26,597 nt of DNA from Candidatus Aminicenantota bacterium (GTDB taxonomy: Bacteria > Acidobacteriota > UBA4820 > DSQY01): the NCBI GenBank assembly GCA_027365515.1, contig DAHXMK010000056.1, positions 1 to 26,597 on the forward strand, given 5' to 3'. A program made the translations under genes and the position numbers. Below, in pieces: positions 20,716 through 26,597 of the stretch (position 1 is its first letter; each line of letters starts with the position of its first letter). A model generated the notes under the pieces. The model saw only the letters and a program-made list of their open reading frames with translations, was not told where the DNA came from and searched no databases.

Positions 20716-22980
20716 CTACGCGGCGCCGCTTCCTCGCCCAGTCTGGCTGAATCGCACCGCGAGCTTCTTCGCCAGGCCGCCTTCTTTGGCCTTGCCGCCC
20801 TGGTAGTAGTGGTAATGGTTGTAGTAGTACCTGTTCCGCCACTCGTACCTGTTCATTACTATCCCGGCCACTTCGTGGTCCTGCCGCCCGAGTTGTTCGA
20901 GCGACTCCCGAACCAGCGGAAGGCGGCTCATATTGTAAGAGACAACCACGAGTGAAAGGTCCGCCGCTTCGCCAATAATGTTGGCGTCCGTGACGGCAAG
21001 GATCGGCGGCGTGTCAATGAGCACCCAGTCAAACTTCGAGCGCGCGGCTAGGACGAAATCACGGAAGGCAGCCATGCTGAAGAGGGCGGGCGGGTTGGCC
21101 GGCACGCCGCCACCTGGCATCAATATGAGGCGCGGATAGCTCGTGGCGACAAGGAAGTCTTCGAACTTTGCGCCGGGTTGGGCAAGGTATTCTGAGAGAC
21201 CCTTCTTTGGCTCCAGCTTGAAAAACTTGTGTATGGAGCTTTTGCGTAGGTCTCCGTCAATGATTAGCACGCTGTCGCCGCAATCGGCGAGCACGATGCC
21301 CAGATTGGTGACGCAGGCGCTCTTGCCCTCCCCGGAAGCCGATGACGTGACCATGAGGACGTTGCGCCTCTTGTGGTCGCTGGCGTAGAGCAGCGAAGTG
21401 CGCAACGTCTGGAAGGCTTCCACGACGAGCCCCCTGTTCTCCTGGTTATAGCTCGGAACCACCCCGATAATTGGGACGCCGGTGGCGCGCTCCAAAGCAC
21501 CGGTCTCTTTCACGCGGGTGTCGAAGTACTGAATCCCCAAAATCGTCCCCGCGCTGGCCATCGCGCCCAGCAGGAGGCTCAAAAGGACCGTCATCCGCTT
21601 GTTGGGCTTCGACGGCCTTCGTGGAGTTACGGCTCTGTCTATGACCCGAACGTTGCTTTCCATCAGCTTGGAGGCCACGTCCATCTGCTGCATCTTTTCC
21701 GACATGATCGCCACGTACTTCTGAAGCGCGTCAACGCCGGAGCCCTGGCCCTCCAGGCTGCTCGCCGAACTTGTCACCTGTATCGCCTCTCCCTTTAGCT
21801 GCTGAAGCTCATTGTCGAGCGAGGCCTCCTCGCTGCCGAGCGCGCCGAGCTGGCCCTCCTGAGCGCTCAGGATTAACAGCGCCTGGTTGCGGATGCGCTC
21901 TTTCAGGTCGGCGAGTTCGGCGCTCTTCTTGACGTAGGGCGGATACTGCGGGGTGAACTGCGCCAGCATCTTGGAGAGTTCCTTTTCCAGCAGCGAGTAT
22001 TGTTGAGCGAGCCCCTGGACGACCGGATCGTTTCTCACCGAGGCCGCCGCAAGCGGGTCCTTGCGGCCATCCCTGACCGCCGCAAGCTCGGCCACGGTGG
22101 CGGCCACGTCCTGCTTCTTGATAAGGAGGTCGCTCTTCCTGGCTTCGAGACTGGTTATCCTCTGGTCGAGAATCTGCTTCTGGTTTTGAGGGTAATATAT
22201 TCCTTCTTTAGCGAGCCTGTCGCCGTATTCCTGCTTGGTGGAGCTGTATTTTTGCTGAAGCTCCTTGGCCTGTTGTTCGATGAGGCCGTTCGCGTCCTTG
22301 ATAAATTGGACGTTAAGGTCCAGAACAAACTTCACGTAGGAGTCGGCGACGGCGTTGGCCCATGAGGCGACGATCTGCTTATCGGGGGACTCGGCTTTGA
22401 TGTCGAAGATGGCGCTGTCGCGGCGGCGCTCGATCTTGATATGGTCCCGGAAACTTCTAAGCGGATCTGCGGCGCCTTTAAACGGTGGAATGTCCCTTAG
22501 GCCCAGCGAATCGAAGGCCATCTGGGCAACCTGCCTGCTTTGCAAAATGTCGAGCTGCGAGGCGAAGTATATCTCGTCCTTGAGTTGGGCGGCCACCCCG
22601 CTTACGTCCTTGTCGGCGGCCCGGCTGGCGCCACGGTCAATAAAGACGCTGGCCCGCGCCTCGTAGACGGGCGTGGCCAGAAAGGCGCGAAGCAGGCCGA
22701 TGACGAGAGCGGCGGTCATGATGCCGGCCGCGACCCATTTGTAGGCGAGGAAAAGCCGTACCATCGCGCGGACGTCTAGCTCGCCGCCGGATGCATCATA
22801 GTCAGCTCCAGATGGATATCCGCCGTAAGAATAATAACCTGGACGTGGGCTGTCGTGTCCTTCGCCCGCCGCCTGCCCGCCGTCGGTGATAAGCGGCGTA
22901 ATGAAGCGGCGGCCTTTTTTTGCCTGGCGTTCTTCTCTTTCCAAGCCCGTGGTACGGATGTCTCCTCCGTCTCCCATCAT
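20716..22980 (-). CDS. Wzc-type polysaccharide co-polymerase / bacterial tyrosine kinase
   Basis: The protein has 754 residues. GGAGG is 3 bases before the ATG at 22980 and 6 bases before a second ATG at 22977, which may be the real start. Order: a disordered Gly/Tyr-rich N-terminus (1-65), TM1 (82-101), a Wzz periplasmic domain with a long coiled coil (about 235-440), TM2 (463-482) after PRRPSKPNKR, then a cytosolic BY-kinase. The kinase has Walker A SASGEGKS (547-554), Walker A' LIIDGDLRK (572-580) and Walker B WVLIDTPP (652-659). The C-terminus has a tyrosine cluster (Tyr712, 718-720, 723, 725, 726) for autophosphorylation. It controls exopolysaccharide or capsule chain length and export. 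No glycosyltransferase or Wza-like gene is in the window, so it stands alone here. The N-terminal extension before TM1 is longer than usual. Confidence 0.93.
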   Translation of the reverse strand: MMGDGGDIRTTGLEREERQAKKGRRFITPLITDGGQAAGEGHDSPRPGYYSYGGYPSGADYDASGGELDVRAMVRLFLAYKWVAAGIMTAALVIGLLRAFLATPVYEARASVFIDRGASRAADKDVSGVAAQLKDEIYFASQLDILQSRQVAQMAFDSLGLRDIPPFKGAADPLRSFRDHIKIERRRDSAIFDIKAESPDKQIVASWANAVADSYVKFVLDLNVQFIKDANGLIEQQAKELQQKYSSTKQEYGDRLAKEGIYYPQNQKQILDQRITSLEARKSDLLIKKQDVAATVAELAAVRDGRKDPLAAASVRNDPVVQGLAQQYSLLEKELSKMLAQFTPQYPPYVKKSAELADLKERIRNQALLILSAQEGQLGALGSEEASLDNELQQLKGEAIQVTSSASSLEGQGSGVDALQKYVAIMSEKMQQMDVASKLMESNVRVIDRAVTPRRPSKPNKRMTVLLSLLLGAMASAGTILGIQYFDTRVKETGALERATGVPIIGVVPSYNQENRGLVVEAFQTLRTSLLYASDHKRRNVLMVTSSASGEGKSACVTNLGIVLADCGDSVLIIDGDLRKSSIHKFFKLEPKKGLSEYLAQPGAKFEDFLVATSYPRLILMPGGGVPANPPALFSMAAFRDFVLAARSKFDWVLIDTPPILAVTDANIIGEAADLSLVVVSYNMSRLPLVRESLEQLGRQDHEVAGIVMNRYEWRNRYYYNHYHYYQGGKAKEGGLAKKLAVRFSQTGRGSGAA

Positions 22981-23004
22981 CTTCCTCCTGATGAAACCAG
23001 CGAC

Positions 23005-23033
23005 AGGCTACGCTCCAATTTCATTGCTGTCAA
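23005..23033 (-). promoter_or_regulatory. Candidate promoter TTGACA-N17-TAGCCT of the Wzc-like gene
   Basis: On the minus strand a perfect TTGACA (23033-23028) is followed after 17 bases by TAGCCT (23010-23005), 24 bases before the ATG. The -10 box fits the TAGNCT pattern of other candidate promoters in the window. Confidence 0.5.
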
Positions 23034-23079
23034 GTAGCACATCAGGCAATTTAATGTTTTGCCCTAGAGATATTGATAA

Positions 23080-23109
23080 CCGGTACCGCTCCAAGTGGAG
23101 CGGTACCGG
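23080..23109 (-). terminator. Perfect 13-bp hairpin CCGGTACCGCTCC/GGAGCGGTACCGG
   Basis: A 13-bp perfect stem with a 4-base loop. On the minus strand it follows the small ORF and precedes the Wzc-like promoter, with TTATCAATAT after it but no true T run. It could terminate the small-ORF transcript or regulate expression into the Wzc-like gene. Confidence 0.6.
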
Positions 23110-23111
23110 CT

Positions 23112-23147
23112 GCTCGCGCGAATTCGTTCGGGGGGGCCCGCGCGAGC
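23112..23147 (-). other. Second hairpin, GCTCGCGCG/CGCGCGAGC with 18-base loop
   Basis: A perfect 9-bp stem (23112-23120 with 23139-23147) around a loop that contains seven G. It sits two bases from the 13-bp hairpin and two bases from the stop of the small ORF, so the two form a tandem structure. Confidence 0.55.
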
Positions 23148-23149
23148 CA

Positions 23150-23296
23150 CTAATCCTTTGGAGGAAGGGCGGAACGGAAACCAGCAAGCCGCACGTGATA
23201 TGCGGCCTCTACCACGGCAAAGCGGAGAAGATCCACGCCGCGTAGGCCAAATACTCCGTACCCATCATCGTGGTGAGTCAATGGATTAGCCATCAT
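23150..23296 (-). CDS. Small 48-residue protein, unknown
   Basis: GGAGG lies 3 bases before ATG at 23296 and 6 bases before ATG at 23293. The product begins MMANPLTHHDDGYGVFGLRG and continues VDLLRFAVVEAAYHVRLAG. It is a short, possibly amphipathic helix with a charged, His-rich start; no family is recognised. Its stop is next to two strong hairpins, and the Wzc-like gene lies downstream on the same strand. A real small protein is supported by the ribosome-binding site and the structured end of its transcript; it could also be a leader peptide controlling the Wzc-like gene. Confidence 0.5.
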   Translation of the reverse strand: MMANPLTHHDDGYGVFGLRGVDLLRFAVVEAAYHVRLAGFRSALPPKD

Positions 23297-23494
23297 GCAC
23301 CTCCCGTAACTGTTTATTAGCAACCCCAATGCCAACAATCAAGCTGTTATTTCGTCATTTTTTAGCGCTTTGAGGCAATGCCGTGCATATCGCGCCAACT
23401 CCTCTGACGTTTCATAGCCGATTCCTTGTCACCGCTTTCCTGCCGCCTAGCCCGTGCCTTTTCTTGCAACGGCTGGCGCTATTGATTTTGCATT

Positions 23495-23503
23495 TGGTAT
23501 AAT
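23495..23503 (+). promoter_or_regulatory. Extended -10 promoter TGGTATAAT of the phosphorelay operon
   Basis: A perfect TATAAT (23498-23503) preceded by TGG, an extended -10 element, lies 34 bases before the ATG at 23538. No good -35 box is at the right distance, as is usual for extended -10 promoters. The 240 bases upstream hold nothing else that was recognised. Confidence 0.6.
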
Positions 23504-23537
23504 ATCCGCGTCAGGCATTCTTGTTTGGGAGGAGCGC

Positions 23538-24176
23538 ATGGGCGGCTTGAGCGAAGAGGAATGGGAGGCGGCGCGGGCGCTTCTCAAGGGATTCGCGCAC
23601 GACCTGAACAATTTGCTTGCTCCGTTGTACCTCTATGGCGAGTCCTTGCAGGAGTCGTTGGCCGATCCTGTCTTAAAGCAGCGCGCCTCGGCCATTCTTC
23701 AGAGGTCTCATTCGATGCAAAACCTGGTCGAGTGTTCAAGATGGCTTTACAGGGAGGCGGCGATCGAAGAGCAAGTCAACGCCGGACTCTTTTGCCATCA
23801 GTTGGCAACGCTGGCCAATGTCTTCTTTGAGGAAAAGGCGGTACGTGCTTATTGGGCGGCGCCGTCACCGGCCGGCAAACTCCCCCCCGGCTCATGGGAG
23901 GGAAGGTTCCTCCTGGCCGCGAAGTTGCGCCAATTGGCGAAAGATGCGGCGGCGTCATCCGCCGTCATTTTGCTTTTTGCATTTCCCACGGTCCCCGCTC
24001 CGATACGCGCCTATGCGGGCGAGACGGCCGCGCTGGCCGTGGAGAAGTTCGGGCTTACGGGCGCGGAGGTGAAGGAGCTTCATGCCGACGGCATGAGCGC
24101 CATGCTGGCTTTTCTTTCAAACGCGAAACCGCTGGATATAGGAGCGCAAGATGACTTCCTCGCTTCTAGTCGTTGA
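23538..24176 (+). CDS. DHp-domain protein with no recognisable ATPase: ChpT-like phosphotransferase candidate
   Basis: ATG at 23538 follows GGAGG and the extended -10 promoter; a longer frame from 23454 would begin upstream of that promoter and is not accepted. The product has 212 residues. Residues 11-60 form a histidine-kinase dimerisation helix with GFAHDLNNLLAPL, His21 in the phospho-acceptor position, like the AHDFNN of the giant kinase in this window. The C-terminal 130 residues are the size of a HATPase domain but show no N, G1 or G2 box (RFLLAAKLRQLAKDAAAS stands where the N box would be). Caulobacter ChpT has this plan: DHp plus inactive ATPase-like domain, shuttling phosphate between receivers. 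It overlaps the NtrC-type gene by 26 bases. It could instead be a decayed kinase. Confidence 0.65.
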   Translation: MGGLSEEEWEAARALLKGFAHDLNNLLAPLYLYGESLQESLADPVLKQRASAILQRSHSMQNLVECSRWLYREAAIEEQVNAGLFCHQLATLANVFFEEKAVRAYWAAPSPAGKLPPGSWEGRFLLAAKLRQLAKDAAASSAVILLFAFPTVPAPIRAYAGETAALAVEKFGLTGAEVKELHADGMSAMLAFLSNAKPLDIGAQDDFLASSR

Positions 24177-25644
24177 CGATGACCAAATGATTCTCGCCGC
24201 TTTGCGGGAGGCGTTGAATCTACCTGATCTCGAAATGACGGCCGCGGCCCACGGCGCCGAGGCCATGCTACAACTGGATGAGCGCACCTTTGATCTCATC
24301 ATTACCGACCTCATGCTCCCGGACATCAGCGGCATGGAGATAATAAAGAGGATACAGCAGGAAGGACTACCTTCGCTGTGCATTTTGATGACTGGCCACG
24401 CAACCGTTGACAACGCGGTGGAGGCGCTCAAACTGGGGGCTTACGATTACATCACGAAACCCTTCAAGTCGGCGGAAGTACGCCACGTCGCCGAACAGGC
24501 GCTGGCCAGGCAGTGGCTTGCCAACGAGAACAGAAGGCTAAACGGCGAACTTGCCAGGCACGGCGCCTTCGGGGAGATAATAGGCCGTTCGAAAGCCATG
24601 CAGGAAATCTTCAAAATCATAGAGCGAGTGAGGGACATTGACGCGACCGTCGTTATTACCGGGGAATCTGGCACCGGCAAAGAGGTGGTGGCGCGGGCCA
24701 TCCATGATACGGGGTGCAGAAAAGGGAAACCTTTTATAGGGGTGAATTGCGGAGCGATTCCGGAACATCTTATGGAGGATGAACTTTTCGGCCACGTCAA
24801 GGGTGCCTTTACCGACGCGCATGCCGCACGTCAGGGGGTGTTCGAGCAAGCCTCGGGAGGCACCCTTTTCCTGGACGAAATCCACTCTCTTAGAAGCGAC
24901 TTGCAGGTGAAGCTTCTTCGCGTCTTGCAGGAACGCGAGTACAAGCCGCTAGGCTCCTCCAGCGCCCGGAAGGCTGACGCGAGGATCGTCGCGGCGGCGA
25001 ACAAAGACTTGCGCGAGCTGGTCGCGCAGGGCCAGTTCCGCGAGGACCTCTTCTTCAGGCTCAATATAATCCACATGGAAATTCCTTCCTTGCTTGAAAG
25101 AAGAGAAGATATCCTGCCGCTCTCCGATTTCTTCTCGAGGAAGATGGCCCAGCGCATGGGAATTCAGTTTGGACAATTCACCCACGACGCGCTTGAGGCC
25201 ATGTATGAGTATGGATGGCCCGGAAACGTTCGAGAATTGGAAAATATGATAGAAAGAACCCTGGCGCTTTGCCATGATCCTTCCCGCATTGAACTGAGTG
25301 ACCTCCCGCCGGAAGTCAGGAAGAGCGAATCTCATCGAGGAACGGAGGGACAGCATCTTCCCGAATATGTCGAGGCATGGGGGCTTGACGCCTATCTCGA
25401 ACGGATGGAGCGGTCAGTCATAGCCGGCGTGTTGCGGAAATATGGGTGGAGAAAGAGCCTGGCCGCGAAGTCGCTGAAGTTGAATCGAACCACGCTGGTG
25501 GAGCGTATGAAGAGGCGGGGCATTCCGCTCAAGCCGGATGAGACGAAGGAGCGGAACAAACCAAAGGTCGCCAAACGAGCAGTAGCCGGCCACAAGCCAG
25601 ATTCGTCTGAAGGTAGTCGAAAGAAGAGAGAGGATCAGGCATGA
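24151..25644 (+). CDS. NtrC-family sigma-54-dependent response regulator
   Basis: The protein has 497 residues; AGGAG is 7 bases before ATG. A receiver (1-120) has Asp9-Asp11, phospho-acceptor Asp53 in ITDLMLP and Lys103 in ITKPF. The AAA+ domain (about 142-365) has Walker A GESGTGKE (171-178), Walker B GGTLFLDE (Asp242, Glu243), the arginine-finger region FREDLFFRLN, and the sigma-54 contact loop as GAFTDA (218-223) in place of GAFTGA, a variant found in some activators. A Fis-type helix-turn-helix lies near residues 427-460 (VIAGVLRKYGWRKSLAAKSL, then NRTTLVERMKRRGI). A Lys/Arg-rich tail of about 35 residues follows. It activates sigma-54 promoters on phosphorylation. It sits between a DHp-only protein and a receiver/GGDEF-like protein, overlapping both. 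Confidence 0.95.
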   Translation: MTSSLLVVDDDQMILAALREALNLPDLEMTAAAHGAEAMLQLDERTFDLIITDLMLPDISGMEIIKRIQQEGLPSLCILMTGHATVDNAVEALKLGAYDYITKPFKSAEVRHVAEQALARQWLANENRRLNGELARHGAFGEIIGRSKAMQEIFKIIERVRDIDATVVITGESGTGKEVVARAIHDTGCRKGKPFIGVNCGAIPEHLMEDELFGHVKGAFTDAHAARQGVFEQASGGTLFLDEIHSLRSDLQVKLLRVLQEREYKPLGSSSARKADARIVAAANKDLRELVAQGQFREDLFFRLNIIHMEIPSLLERREDILPLSDFFSRKMAQRMGIQFGQFTHDALEAMYEYGWPGNVRELENMIERTLALCHDPSRIELSDLPPEVRKSESHRGTEGQHLPEYVEAWGLDAYLERMERSVIAGVLRKYGWRKSLAAKSLKLNRTTLVERMKRRGIPLKPDETKERNKPKVAKRAVAGHKPDSSEGSRKKREDQA

Positions 25645-26492
25645 ACAGAAAACTGTTGGTGGTGGATGATGACAAGTCAATTAGAAACGTGCTCGAAGCA
25701 AGCTTCGGCTTGCTGGGCTATCAGGTTACTACAGCGGAAGACGGCGAAAAAGGTGAGCAACTGGCCAGGGAAATGCGTCCGAGCCTGATTATTCTCGACG
25801 TCATGATGCCTGGCAAGAATGGCTTTACGGTCTGCCGTGATCTGAAGCGTGATCAGGAGACGGCTAAGATCCCGGTGATACTTTTGACCGCGAAGAACCT
25901 GCGCGCCGATGTCTACTGGGGATACGACTGCGGCGCTGACGCGTACGTGACCAAACCGTACGAGCCCAGGGAACTCGAAACGCTCGTGGAACAACTTATA
26001 ACCGACGCGGAGCAAGGATGTCCCAAGATGGCGTGGACCGGCCTGCCCCACGCCAACCAGATAATCAAGGAATTTCATGCCCGCTTCGAAGCTGGAGGCG
26101 ATGCGCTTCTGGTCGAACTTGCTTTCCCGGAGGAGCAGAGGAAGGTCTTCGTTCAGAAATATGGACAGGCCAAGTTCAGGGACTTGGTTCACGCCACGTC
26201 ATGGAAAGCTTACGAAGCGGTTCGCGAGGAAGCTCCTGCCGGTGCGATCGGTCAGCGCCCTAACGACGCACTCATCCTTCTTATTCACCCTTTGGAGTCG
26301 GAGAAGGTTCAGAAGATGGTCCTTCTGGTTACCAAGGATGCCATAGAAGGTTACTACGATGACAAGGACCGCGCGGCTGGCGGAATCGTGGTACGCGAGA
26401 AAAGCCTTGCCAAGGACAAGAAAGATGAAGAGGAGATGTTCAGGACCGTACCCATACTCAAGCTCACGTGGAAGGCGATTGATCCTGATTAG
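25641..26492 (+). CDS. Receiver fused to a degenerate GGDEF-like domain
   Basis: The protein has 283 residues; its ATG overlaps the previous stop (ATGA, 25641-25644). Residues 1-122 are a receiver: Asp9-Asp11, phospho-acceptor Asp53 in ILDVMMP, Thr84, and Lys105 in VTKPY. Residues about 130-250 look like a diguanylate-cyclase fold: AWTGLPHANQIIKEF resembles the TGLPNR entry helix, and GQRPNDALILL stands where GGDEFALLL would be. The active-site motif is thus RPNDA (206-210), so catalysis is not expected; it may bind a nucleotide or act as a protein-interaction output. The C-terminus is charged (SLAKDKKDEEE). Alternatively the C-terminal domain is an unrelated alpha/beta fold. Confidence 0.75.
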   Translation: MNRKLLVVDDDKSIRNVLEASFGLLGYQVTTAEDGEKGEQLAREMRPSLIILDVMMPGKNGFTVCRDLKRDQETAKIPVILLTAKNLRADVYWGYDCGADAYVTKPYEPRELETLVEQLITDAEQGCPKMAWTGLPHANQIIKEFHARFEAGGDALLVELAFPEEQRKVFVQKYGQAKFRDLVHATSWKAYEAVREEAPAGAIGQRPNDALILLIHPLESEKVQKMVLLVTKDAIEGYYDDKDRAAGGIVVREKSLAKDKKDEEEMFRTVPILKLTWKAIDPD

Positions 26493-26537
26493 CCCGAACT
26501 TAGCGTAGTGAACTGGAAAACAGCAACGGCGTTATCT

Positions 26538-26567
26538 GGCCACGGGGGGGTGGGCGCCCCCGTGGCC
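26538..26567 (+). terminator. GC-rich hairpin after the phosphorelay operon
   Basis: GGCCACGGGGG (26538-26548) pairs perfectly with CCCCCGTGGCC (26557-26567) around an 8-base loop, 46 bases after the last stop. There is no T run, so it may end transcripts poorly or with Rho. The 30 bases beyond, to the window end, hold no supported feature. Confidence 0.5.
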
Positions 26568-26597
26568 GATACCATGCTGGCCCTCCCCAACTCCATG

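Noticed and set aside
23474..23492. Sigma-54 promoter (TGGC ... TTGCA) before the phosphorelay operon
   Set aside because: The GG and GC elements are 13 bases apart instead of 10, so the spacing is wrong; the extended -10 TGGTATAAT nearby is a better candidate.

Overview
This is a 26.6 kb stretch of bacterial chromosome. Most genes look high in GC (sampled lines near 60-70 %), start sites often carry a strong GGAGG ribosome-binding site, and several genes use GTG or TTG starts. A Wzc-type tyrosine kinase, a lipobox lipoprotein, OsmC, a sigma-54 activator and very large PAS/GAF sensor kinases suggest a Gram-negative, environmental, signalling-rich lineage. It could be Deltaproteobacteria-like or a related uncultured phylum. 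The lineage is inference; no taxonomic marker beyond the end of an initiator tRNA is present.

Layout. (1) 1-4.6 kb: the 3' part of tRNA-fMet, a secreted dienelactone-hydrolase-like protein, a translationally coupled MscS channel and NicO/RcnA-like membrane protein on the minus strand, and an OsmC-family protein. (2) 3.8-9.8 kb, minus strand: a giant hybrid histidine kinase (5 PAS, 2 GAF, receiver), then a zinc-ribbon/receiver protein and an intrinsic terminator. (3) 9.8-14.3 kb, plus strand, accessory: a ComEC-like metallo-beta-lactamase-fold protein of low GC, a patatin-like phospholipase, an array of diverged 42-bp tandem repeats with an imperfect palindromic core, an unrecognised helical protein and a phage-type lysozyme. 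(4) 14.3-16.5 kb, plus strand, GC near 50 %: a probable graspetide-type RiPP operon made of a 69-aa precursor candidate, an MvdD-like ATP-grasp ligase, a membrane protein that overlaps the ligase gene, and a small conserved-looking protein. (5) 16.6-17.6 kb: a HicBA toxin-antitoxin pair between two decayed copies of the 5' end of a DNA methyltransferase gene. (6) 17.6-23.3 kb: a B12-binding radical SAM enzyme, short direct and inverted repeats, an HExxH lipoprotein, and a Wzc-type BY-kinase preceded by a small ORF and two perfect hairpins. (7) 23.5-26.5 kb: a tightly overlapping regulatory operon with a histidine-containing protein that lacks a recognisable ATPase domain, an NtrC-type sigma-54 activator with a GAFTDA loop, and a receiver fused to a degenerate GGDEF-like domain, ending in a GC-rich hairpin.

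The most notable loci are the graspetide-like operon, the 42-bp array beside the MBL-fold/patatin pair, the DHp-only phosphorelay operon, and the recurring candidate promoters with a TAGNCT -10 box. All calls come from reading motifs; no database search was run.
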